From assembly GCA_910587405.1 (NCBI GenBank), contig CAJUKS010000002.1, positions 179,899-243,898 on the forward strand: a DNA stretch of 64,000 nucleotides, read 5' to 3'. The notes below the pieces were generated by a model. It had not been told where the DNA came from, did no database searches, and worked only from the letters and a program-made list of their open reading frames with translations. A program made the position numbers and the translations under genes. This document shows, piece by piece, positions 23,366-30,689 of the stretch; the first letter of the stretch is position 1, and each line of letters starts with the position of its first letter. Source of the stretch: an uncultured Alphaproteobacteria bacterium. GTDB taxonomy: Bacteria > Pseudomonadota > Alphaproteobacteria > RF32 > CAG-239.

Positions 23366-24619
23366 TTAAGAATTCATGTTGGTAAAGAAGTCTTTATTGT
23401 CCTTGCTTTGCTTGAGTTTATCAAGCAGAAATTCCATCCCGTCCGTCATGCCCATTTGCATCAGAACCCGGCGCAAAACCCACATTTTGGTCAAAGTGGC
23501 TTTGTCAACCAGCAATTCTTCCTTACGGGTTCCCGAACGGGTAATGTCAATCGTCGGGAACAGGCGTTTGTCGGTCAGCTTGCGGTCGAGGATAATTTCG
23601 GAGTTGCCGGTTCCTTTAAATTCTTCGAAAATAACTTCGTCCATCCGCGAACCGGTATCAATCAGAGCCGTCGCAATAATCGTCAGCGAGCCGCCTTCTT
23701 CAACATTGCGGGCTGCACCGAGAAGCCGCTTAGGACGCTGCAGAGCGTTGGCATCGACACCGCCGGTAAGCACCTTGCCCGAGGAAGGAACAACCGTGTT
23801 GTAAGCGCGTCCCAGACGCGTAATCGAATCCAACAGAATGACAACATCCTTTTTGTTTTCGACCAGACGTTTGGCCTTTTCAATAACCATTTCAGCAACC
23901 TGAACATGGCGGGTCGCCGGCTCGTCAAACGTTGACGAAATCACTTCGCCTTTAACCGAACGCGTCATATCGGTGACTTCTTCGGGACGTTCGTCAATCA
24001 AAAGCACCATCAGATAAACTTCGGGATGGTTGGTTGAAATCGCGTGGGCAATATTTTGCAGCATAACCGTTTTGCCGGTACGCGGCGGCGCAACAATCAG
24101 ACCGCGTTGTCCTTTGCCCTGCGGCGAAACCAGATCGATGATCCGGGTCGTATAATCCTTATCGCCGCAAATGACGTCAAAATCAAGTTTTTGGGTCGGA
24201 TAAAGCGGCGTCAGGTTGTCAAAATTAATCCGCAGTTTTGATTTTTCCGGGTCGTCAAAATTTATCCGGTTAATTTTTGTCAGCGCAAAATAACGTTCAT
24301 TGTCTTTCGGCGCACGTATTTCGCCTTCGATCGTATCACCGGTACGCAGGCCGAATTTTTTAACCTGAGCCGGAGAAACATAGATATCGTCGGGTCCGGC
24401 AAGATAATTTGACTGGGCAGAGCGCAGAAAACCAAAACCGTCCTGTAAAACTTCGATGGTTCCTTCGCCGTAAATGACGTTGTCGTCGGAAGCAACTTTT
24501 TTAAGGATGGCAAACATCAAATCCTGTTTGCGCATGGAGGAAGCGTCTTCGATTCCGAGGGCTTCGGCTTCGGTTAAAAGCTCTTTGGGAGACTTTTGTT
24601 TTAACTCGTTTAAGTGCAT
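23366..24619 (-). CDS. rho: Transcription termination factor Rho
   Basis: Rho is the hexameric RNA-dependent ATPase that ends transcription. From ATG 24619 the protein is 417 residues: N-terminal LKQKSPKELLTEAEALGIE, cold-shock-like RNA-binding domain (EGTIEVLQDGFGFLRS), Walker A APPRTGKTVMLQNIA, Walker B VVILLDSITRLGRAYN, Q/R loops (SGKVLTGGVDANALQRPKRLLGAARN, secondary RNA site). The extended frame to 24694 adds 25 unrelated residues and is rejected. Divergent from coaE across the origin candidate; in Caulobacter and relatives rho also sits near the origin. Confidence 0.97.
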   Translation of the reverse strand: MHLNELKQKSPKELLTEAEALGIEDASSMRKQDLMFAILKKVASDDNVIYGEGTIEVLQDGFGFLRSAQSNYLAGPDDIYVSPAQVKKFGLRTGDTIEGEIRAPKDNERYFALTKINRINFDDPEKSKLRINFDNLTPLYPTQKLDFDVICGDKDYTTRIIDLVSPQGKGQRGLIVAPPRTGKTVMLQNIAHAISTNHPEVYLMVLLIDERPEEVTDMTRSVKGEVISSTFDEPATRHVQVAEMVIEKAKRLVENKKDVVILLDSITRLGRAYNTVVPSSGKVLTGGVDANALQRPKRLLGAARNVEEGGSLTIIATALIDTGSRMDEVIFEEFKGTGNSEIILDRKLTDKRLFPTIDITRSGTRKEELLVDKATLTKMWVLRRVLMQMGMTDGMEFLLDKLKQSKDNKDFFTNMNS

Positions 24620-25123
24620 GAAAAATCCGTGGTTGGTTGAGTGTTGAGATGTTTTTGCATAAGAAATGTCGAAAAGCGGTTTTGGACACCGCATCGGATA
24701 ACATCATTTTTATAATTCATTCTCCGACACTTGTCAAATAATTGTTGGGAAAAAGTTTTCAACACCTGCGCAGCCCAATCATATAATTTTTAAAATGTTT
24801 TTGTAGGTTGTATATCCGCCGTCAGGATGGGGATTAAATTTTGTTAACAGATTTATCCAGATTTTAAATATTTGTTAATAAATTTGTTAAGAGAAAATTA
24901 ACTTTTAAAAAAAGGAAGTCTTTGTCGCGAGTCTGGTTTGTAAACACAAAAATTTACCATTTGTTAATAAAACAGCTTATCCTTATATGACAATCGGGTT
25001 GATAAAAGTTATCAACCTGTGTGTATCTTGCTTTATTGAATTTTAATTCCGTTGATAAATTTGTATAAATAGGCATAAATGCTTTTTTATGCACAGGCCT
25101 TGTTAATAACTCGGGTTAATAAA
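24620..25123. other. Candidate chromosome replication origin (oriC) between rho and coaE
   Basis: A 504-base AT-rich gap between two divergent genes. It holds one perfect DnaA box TTATGCACA (25087-25095) and weaker ones: TTATCCAGA (24853-24861), TTATCCTTA (24977-24985), TTATCAACC (25009-25017) and the reverse-orientation TGTGTATCT (25020-25028). A very AT-rich block at 24840-24915 could be the unwinding element. TTAAGAGAAAATTAAC (24887-24902) fits the CtrA motif TTAA-N7-TTAAC. In alphaproteobacteria such as Caulobacter the origin lies between the rho-mnmE-mnmG-rsmG-parAB side and the coaE-dnaQ side, which is the layout here. No ORF is credible in it. Confidence 0.65.
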
Positions 25124-25711
25124 ATGAAACTGATTGCAATTACCGGCTCGATCGGATGCGGAAAAACCACCCTTGCCGGGATGATACGCCGCCAGGGATA
25201 TGTTGTGTTTGACGTCGACTCATGGGTCAGACGGTTGTATTTTAATAAGGATTTTATCAGGAGCATCGGCGCCGCTTTTCCCGGAACCTTCGACGGCTGG
25301 GCCGTGGATAAACGAAAACTGCGCAATATTGTTTTCAACGATCGTCAACAGTTAAAGATATTGGAAAGCATGACTCATCCTTTTTTGTGCCGTTACCTTA
25401 AACGTGTGGTTAACAAAAACAGCGGTTGTCGTGATTTGTTTTTTCTTGATGTCGCGCTTTTGTTTGAAATGGGCTGGCAAAAATACTGCGATCGGGTTGT
25501 CGTGGCCGACGTTCCGTATGAGGTTCAAAAACGGCGGGTGATGGAAAGGGATAATGTCGGCGGCGACGATTTTGACAAGATTAACAATGTGCAGATGAGC
25601 AATCGGGACAAAAAGCTTTTGGCAGATTTGGTGATCAATACCGACAAACCGAAGAATTTGCTGAAACTTGAAGTTCTGGCAATGCTTGACGGGTTGGAGA
25701 AAGAATTATGA
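25124..25711 (+). CDS. coaE: Dephospho-CoA kinase
   Basis: CoaE phosphorylates dephospho-CoA at the 3'-OH, the last step of CoA synthesis. From ATG 25124 it is 195 residues: P-loop GSIGCGKTT near 8-16, FDVDSWVRRLYF (acceptor-binding region, usually D-A-D), HPFLCRYLKR and LLFEMGWQKYCDRVVVADVPYEVQKRRVMERD, all typical. The usual DAD motif reads DVDSW. The frame from 25079 includes the oriC-side sequence and is rejected. It overlaps dnaQ by 4 bases. Confidence 0.93.
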   Translation: MKLIAITGSIGCGKTTLAGMIRRQGYVVFDVDSWVRRLYFNKDFIRSIGAAFPGTFDGWAVDKRKLRNIVFNDRQQLKILESMTHPFLCRYLKRVVNKNSGCRDLFFLDVALLFEMGWQKYCDRVVVADVPYEVQKRRVMERDNVGGDDFDKINNVQMSNRDKKLLADLVINTDKPKNLLKLEVLAMLDGLEKEL

Positions 25712-26439
25712 AAACGGCTTTGCGCGAGATTGTATTTGATACCGAAACCACCGGCTTGTCTCCCGACGGCGGCGACCGTTTGGTGGAAATCGGTGCCATA
25801 GAGTTGGTTAACCATATTCCGACCGGCCGTACCTACCATCAATATATTAACCCGGAACGCAGCGTTCCCGAAGAAGTGGTGGCGGTACACGGGCTGACCG
25901 AAGAATTTTTGAAAGATTATCCGGTTTTTTCGGAAGTGGCGGCCGCTTTTGTGGAATTTGTCGGTGAAGACGGCATTTTGGTGGCACATAACGCTTCCTT
26001 TGATATTAAGTTTATTAATTTTGAGTTGAAAAAGATCGGGTATGCCGAATATGAATGGAACCGGGTGGTGGATACGCTGGAAATTGCGCGTAAAAAGTTT
26101 CCCGGTGCCAAAAACAACTTGGATGCCCTGTGTAAACGTTTTAACGTCGATAACAGCCGGCGGACCAAACACGGCGCGCTGCTGGATGCCGAGTTGCTGG
26201 CCGACGTTTATCTGGAGTTGTTGGGCGGCGCCGAACCGAGCATGCTGCTGGCACCTGAAGACAATATCAAGACAACGACGGAAAACGGAATTATGTTTGC
26301 TGCCGAACGCAAAGTGCGGCCGTTACGGGTTTTTGCCGTCAGCGAAGCGGAAGAAGCCGAACACCTCGAATTTCTGAAAAGTCGGCTGAAGAACGCTTTG
26401 TGGCTGGCCGAACCGGAAAACGAAACAACGGTAAAATAA
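25708..26439 (+). CDS. dnaQ: DNA polymerase III epsilon subunit (3'-5' exonuclease)
   Basis: DnaQ is the proofreading subunit of the replicative polymerase. The 243-residue protein has ExoI FDTETTGL (Asp, Glu), ExoII HNASFDIKFINFEL, and ExoIII HGALLDAELLADVYLEL (the His and Asp of the DEDDh class). The C-terminal 60 residues form the charged tail expected for the alpha-binding region. ATGA overlap with coaE places both in one operon next to the putative origin, the alphaproteobacterial standard. Confidence 0.94.
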   Translation: MKTALREIVFDTETTGLSPDGGDRLVEIGAIELVNHIPTGRTYHQYINPERSVPEEVVAVHGLTEEFLKDYPVFSEVAAAFVEFVGEDGILVAHNASFDIKFINFELKKIGYAEYEWNRVVDTLEIARKKFPGAKNNLDALCKRFNVDNSRRTKHGALLDAELLADVYLELLGGAEPSMLLAPEDNIKTTTENGIMFAAERKVRPLRVFAVSEAEEAEHLEFLKSRLKNALWLAEPENETTVK

Positions 26440-26442
26440 AAG

Positions 26443-27849
26443 TCAACAGGCGCCGATCAATGAAAAGGCTGAGATCGTGTCTCCCATGCCGACCAGTGTT
26501 TTGGGTTGTTCGACAATGATTGTCGGCACCGCGATAACCGAAAATTCCTCAAAATTTCCAATGCCGGAAGCTGCAAACCCGGGATTACCGATCAGTGAGC
26601 CTATTTCTTCCAAGCCTTTGATCCCTTCGTCGCAAACCGTTTGACCGAGGGCAACGGTCAGATCTTCGTATTCGGACAGGCGCCCGGTTTCGGCTTTGGA
26701 AGCCGCCGCAACCGCCGCAAGAATCATGCCGTTGCGGTTTGCCGAAGGCGAGATCGGAAAATTGCGGTTTTGCAGGGTGATATAAAGACCGTACATGTGA
26801 AGCTGGATACGCGGGCATGCGGTTTTTTGCTTAATTTTAACCAAAGCGCGGAACAAATTTTTTGCCGAGGGATTTTGAGTACAATCCGAGGCCAGACGCG
26901 CGTATTTCATAGCTTCCAGCAAATCGACGGTTTCGCGTTCGTTAACGCCGACGGAATCGACAATCGGCATAATATGGCGAATAAGGGCGCGGCGCACCGA
27001 AAGATCCTGCGTTGAGGCAATCTCAAGATGAATAATCGTTTGAGGATGGCTTTGTTTCCATTGTCTGATGATCGGAATCGTTTTTTTAAGCAAGGACAAG
27101 CCGCGGTTTTGTTTAGTCAGAGCCTGATAACCGGAAAGAATAACATAATCGGCCGGATTTTTGCCGGTATAAGCGGTAAAATGAGGGTCAATTACCAGAT
27201 TGAACAGCATCGGATCGTAAGTTGCGATAAAACGGTTGGACTTCGGGCAGGTAAAAGTTTGTCCTTCGACGGTAACGGTATCGTTTTTGGAAAATTCAAT
27301 AATCCAGTGAATTGAAGCTTCTTCGTCGGGACGGTTAATGGTATGAGCCGGTTTTAATTGCCCCTGTTCGTCAAAAGAGAGCAAATTGTCGCGTTTCAGA
27401 AACTGATCGGCCTGCAGGGCGGGCAGGGCGCTGACATGGGTGATCACCTGCCTTATGCCGGTGACGGCCATGGTGTTGGCAATAATCCCGGCCTGAGCGC
27501 CCATTTGCAATTTGTCGGTCCCGAGGTTTTTTTTCATCCAGCGGTAAATTTCCGCGTCTTCGGCAATCCATTCTTCGGCGATTCCGAGGCAAAAGCAGCG
27601 GAAAATTCCGCGCAGAATATCCTCCGGAGTACGGATGCTTTTAACAGAAACGTTTTGCAGATCGCTTAAGCCAAGGCCGGATCGGGCAATCATTTGTGTC
27701 AAAACGGTACCCGACATTTTGACGACAGAATCGACGTTGGCGTTAAATGCGGCGGCCAAACTGCCGACGTTTTTCATTTTGGCAAGCGTGGCCGGCGCGT
27801 CGGCATACTGGTCATACCAAAATTTTTTAATGCTGTCCGGATGCGTCAT
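26443..27849 (-). CDS. ADP-dependent phosphofructokinase/glucokinase family protein
   Basis: A 468-residue protein of the ADP-dependent sugar kinase family (ribokinase fold) that uses ADP rather than ATP, best known from archaea and animals. Family traits seen: AAFNANVDSVVKMSG near 34-48, MGAQAGIIANTMA near 116, VILSGYQAL, the HLEIAST stretch near 273, VDSVGVNERET near 293, and the C-terminal LVGMGDTISAFSLIGA in which the Asp of GxGD is the catalytic base. The sugar substrate (glucose or fructose 6-phosphate) cannot be told from sequence alone. Its start overlaps the Mic60-like gene by 23 bases. Such kinases are uncommon in Proteobacteria, so acquisition from elsewhere is possible. Confidence 0.75.
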   Translation of the reverse strand: MTHPDSIKKFWYDQYADAPATLAKMKNVGSLAAAFNANVDSVVKMSGTVLTQMIARSGLGLSDLQNVSVKSIRTPEDILRGIFRCFCLGIAEEWIAEDAEIYRWMKKNLGTDKLQMGAQAGIIANTMAVTGIRQVITHVSALPALQADQFLKRDNLLSFDEQGQLKPAHTINRPDEEASIHWIIEFSKNDTVTVEGQTFTCPKSNRFIATYDPMLFNLVIDPHFTAYTGKNPADYVILSGYQALTKQNRGLSLLKKTIPIIRQWKQSHPQTIIHLEIASTQDLSVRRALIRHIMPIVDSVGVNERETVDLLEAMKYARLASDCTQNPSAKNLFRALVKIKQKTACPRIQLHMYGLYITLQNRNFPISPSANRNGMILAAVAAASKAETGRLSEYEDLTVALGQTVCDEGIKGLEEIGSLIGNPGFAASGIGNFEEFSVIAVPTIIVEQPKTLVGMGDTISAFSLIGAC

Positions 27850-28846
27850 TTCTGAGACTTTCCGTTTTCATCAAAGCAAGAGCGTAAGCCGAGACATGAG
27901 ACAACGCTTTTGAAAATTTCAGTTTGGAATCGGTCAGATTGTACCATTGCAAAAGCGCCGGGTTGTCTTTTAGCTTTTGATTCTCGGGCTTGGCAAGAAT
28001 TTCGAGTGCAATTTCAAACTGATCTTCGTCGACATGATTTTTTACCTGTTGCAGAACTTCGGTTTCGTTACTGACTTGTCGGGAATCGGGACCGGAAATG
28101 TGTATGTATTCGTTAATTTTACGCAGCAGGCGTTCTTTCCAGGTTCCCTGATTTTTCAGTTCGGCGGTAAGGTTGCGGCTGATACGGTCGAATTCGGCAA
28201 TCAGGTTCTTGTCGGAAGGATAATGGCGGGACGAATTATTATAGATGTAGTTGATATCATTTTCAATATCCGACTGCGCTGCCGCAAGCTGTTTCAGAAT
28301 TTCGGCTTCCATGGTTACGGATTGCCCGGCGGCGGCGTTTTGTTTGATCATTTGGGCAGCCGTCAAAATCAGGGCGCCGTCGTTTGAGAGCTGAGACAGG
28401 CGGCGAAGTGTTTTTTCAACTTGGTCAACCCGTTCGCCGAGACTGATAACGGCCGAAGAGTCGGCTTTAATATTTATGTACTGTTCGCTCAGGGTTTCGG
28501 TGCGGGCAACTTTGTCGGCCAATTTGTTGATGGCGTTGGAAACGCTTTCGGGAATAACGTATTTAACTTCGGTTACTTTTTCCGGCTGCGGGATTGCCGG
28601 CGGGATAGAAACCGTCGGACCTGCCGGAGCGGAAACGGCCGGTGCGGTGTTTTGCAAGGTGTCGGTTTGCGGCAGCAGGCGGGCGGAATAGCTGTAAAGC
28701 CAAACGGCGCCGACAGCCAAAACGATTGCAATCAGAAGCCATAAAACAATTTTAAAAAAATGAGCCGTTTTGCCGGCGACAGCCGTCGTTGATACCGTTT
28801 GGGGTTGCTGAGAACCGGTTTCGGCAACAGATTTGTTTTTTCCCAT
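27827..28846 (-). CDS. Mitofilin (Mic60)-like inner-membrane protein
   Basis: A 339-residue protein: basic N-terminus, one membrane helix at about 32-52 (FKIVLWLLIAIVLAVGAVWLYSYS), a Pro/Ala-rich linker to about 90, then a long helical coiled-coil-like periplasmic part. The C-terminal pattern (IALEILA, ALLQWYNLTDSKLKFSKALSHV) fits the short mitofilin domain of alphaproteobacterial Mic60. In this class such genes usually follow hemC-hemD and lie divergent to tsaD; the divergent tsaD is here, the hem genes are not. Mic60 shapes inner-membrane curvature. The assignment rests on architecture and position, because sequence conservation of the family is low. Confidence 0.6.
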   Translation of the reverse strand: MGKNKSVAETGSQQPQTVSTTAVAGKTAHFFKIVLWLLIAIVLAVGAVWLYSYSARLLPQTDTLQNTAPAVSAPAGPTVSIPPAIPQPEKVTEVKYVIPESVSNAINKLADKVARTETLSEQYINIKADSSAVISLGERVDQVEKTLRRLSQLSNDGALILTAAQMIKQNAAAGQSVTMEAEILKQLAAAQSDIENDINYIYNNSSRHYPSDKNLIAEFDRISRNLTAELKNQGTWKERLLRKINEYIHISGPDSRQVSNETEVLQQVKNHVDEDQFEIALEILAKPENQKLKDNPALLQWYNLTDSKLKFSKALSHVSAYALALMKTESLRNDASGQH

Positions 28847-28924
28847 TGTTTATTTCCTTTGTAATATTTTTTTTAATAGTTTATAGTAACCTTCAAAAGT
28901 TAAAATTTCTCAAAGATAAAAATA

Positions 28925-30001
28925 ATGATAGTTTTAGGAATTGAAAGCAGTTGCGACGAAACAGCCGCCGCCTTGGTCAACGAAAAAAAGGAAATTCTGG
29001 CGGAAACCGTGTTGTCGCAGGAAGAACACAAAATTTACGGCGGCGTGGTGCCCGAAATCGCCGCCCGCTCGCATTTGGATCATATTGACGACATCATTGC
29101 CCACACTTTTGCCAAGGCCGGGGTGGAACCGCAACAAGTCGACGCGGTGGCCGCGGCGGCCGGTCCGGGTTTGATCGGCGGCGTGGTGGTCGGCGTAATG
29201 GCGGCAAAAGCGTTGGCTCTGGCTCTGAACAAGCCTTTTGTGGCCGTTAACCATTTGGAAGGACACGCGCTGGTTTCGCGACTGAGCAACGATGTCGTTT
29301 ATCCCTATTTGCTGTTGCTGGTTTCGGGCGGACATTGCCAAATTCTGGTCGTTAAGGGAGTCGGTGACTACGAACGTTTGGGAACCACGATCGACGATGC
29401 CGCCGGCGAAGCTTTTGACAAAGTGGCAAAAATGCTCAACCTTGGTTATCCGGGCGGTCCGATGATTGAAAAAATGGCGGAAGTCGGCGACGAAAACCGT
29501 TTTGTCTTGCCGCATCCGCTCAAAGGGTCGGGAGACTGCAACCTGTCTTTTTCGGGCTTGAAAACGGCTGTGCGCAAAATTATCGAGTCTTATGACGAAG
29601 GCGGCAATATTGAACATGTCATTTTATCTAAAAAAGATACGGCGGATATTTGTGCCTGTTTTCAAAAAACAGCCACCGAGTGTCTAATCGACAAGCTTGC
29701 CCGCGCTGCCGACGTTTTTAAGCAAAAATATCCTGAAGGCAAACACATGGTGGTTGCGGGCGGGGTGGCGGCCAACGGCTATCTGCGGCGGCAACTTGAA
29801 CGGTTGGCCGAGAGCAAGGGGCTGATTTTTGCCGCGCCGCCGGTACGTTGGTGTACCGACAACGGCGTTATGATTGCTTGGGCCGGTTTGGAGCGTTTTG
29901 CCGCCGGTTTGACCGATGATCTCGATTTTAAGCCGCGTCCGCGCTGGCCGTTGGACGAAAACGCGCCGAAAGCAGCCGGCGCCGGAGGTGTCAAAGCATG
30001 A
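28925..30001 (+). CDS. tsaD: tRNA N6-threonylcarbamoyladenosine transferase TsaD
   Basis: TsaD is the catalytic, metal-binding subunit of t6A37 synthesis. The 358-residue ASKHA protein starts GIESSCDETAAALV, has VNHLEGHALVSRL near 104 (metal-binding His residues of HxxxH), LLVSGGHCQIL, and VAGGVAANGYLRR near 277, with the third metal ligand in CTDNGVMIAWAG. It overlaps nth by 4 bases. Its partners tsaB and tsaE are elsewhere in this window. Confidence 0.97.
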   Translation: MIVLGIESSCDETAAALVNEKKEILAETVLSQEEHKIYGGVVPEIAARSHLDHIDDIIAHTFAKAGVEPQQVDAVAAAAGPGLIGGVVVGVMAAKALALALNKPFVAVNHLEGHALVSRLSNDVVYPYLLLLVSGGHCQILVVKGVGDYERLGTTIDDAAGEAFDKVAKMLNLGYPGGPMIEKMAEVGDENRFVLPHPLKGSGDCNLSFSGLKTAVRKIIESYDEGGNIEHVILSKKDTADICACFQKTATECLIDKLARAADVFKQKYPEGKHMVVAGGVAANGYLRRQLERLAESKGLIFAAPPVRWCTDNGVMIAWAGLERFAAGLTDDLDFKPRPRWPLDENAPKAAGAGGVKA

Positions 30002-30633
30002 GACCGGTGAAAGAAATTATCGAAATTTTTGATATTTTGGCAGCTGCCGATCCGGCGCCGAAATGCGAGTTGTGCTATTCGAATGCTTTTACCCTGCTGG
30101 TGGCGATCGTCTTATCGGCGCAAAGCACCGACAAAGGGGTCAACCGGGCAACGGCCGAATTGTTTAAAGTTGCCGATACGCCGCAAAAAACGCTGGCGTT
30201 GGGAATCGAAAAACTGAAAGAATATATTAAAACGATCGGTCTGTACAACAATAAGGCAAAAAGCATTATCGCAATGAGCGAAATGCTGATTCGCGATTTT
30301 AACGGCGAAGTTCCCGAAGATCAGCAGCAGTTGGAAAGCTTGCCCGGTGTCGGTCATAAAACGGCCAACGTTTTGCTCAACGTGTGGTTCGGCAAGCCGA
30401 CCATGGCGGTGGATACCCATGTTTTCCGGGTGGCTCACCGGCTGGACTTCAGTCAGGGAAAAAACGTCGAAGCGGTGGAGAAAGATTTGTTGAAAGCGTT
30501 GCCCGAACGTTATCTGATGTATGCCAACCATTGGCTGGTGTTGTTCGGACGTTATATTTGCAAGGCGCAAAAACCGGATTGCGCTCATTGTCCGGTGGCT
30601 GCCTATTGTTATTCGGCCGACAAAAGAATTTAG
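29998..30633 (+). CDS. nth: Endonuclease III
   Basis: Nth is a DNA glycosylase/AP lyase for oxidised pyrimidines. The 211-residue protein has the helix-hairpin-helix LPGVGHKTANVLLN with the catalytic Lys near 120, VDTHVFRVAHRL with the catalytic Asp near 138, and a C-terminal 4Fe-4S cluster motif C-x6-C-x2-C-x5-C (CKAQKPDCAHCPVAAYC). It overlaps tsaD and is followed by a strong hairpin terminator. Confidence 0.97.
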   Translation: MRPVKEIIEIFDILAAADPAPKCELCYSNAFTLLVAIVLSAQSTDKGVNRATAELFKVADTPQKTLALGIEKLKEYIKTIGLYNNKAKSIIAMSEMLIRDFNGEVPEDQQQLESLPGVGHKTANVLLNVWFGKPTMAVDTHVFRVAHRLDFSQGKNVEAVEKDLLKALPERYLMYANHWLVLFGRYICKAQKPDCAHCPVAAYCYSADKRI

Positions 30634-30648
30634 GATTTGATGTGCAAA

Positions 30649-30681
30649 AACCCCCGGCGTTGCCGGGGGTATCTTTTTTTG
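30649..30681. terminator. Bidirectional intrinsic terminator between nth and the autotransporter
   Basis: A 9-bp GC-rich stem (ACCCCCGGC, loop GTT, then its complement) at 30650-30670 with seven T to the right and five A to the left, so it can end both the rightward nth and the leftward autotransporter transcripts. Confidence 0.9.
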
Positions 30682-30689
30682 TAGGTTTG

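Noticed and set aside
24620..24694. Extended Rho start inside the origin gap
   Set aside because: The 25 extra residues are not Rho-like, and the family N-terminus begins at MHLNELKQ.
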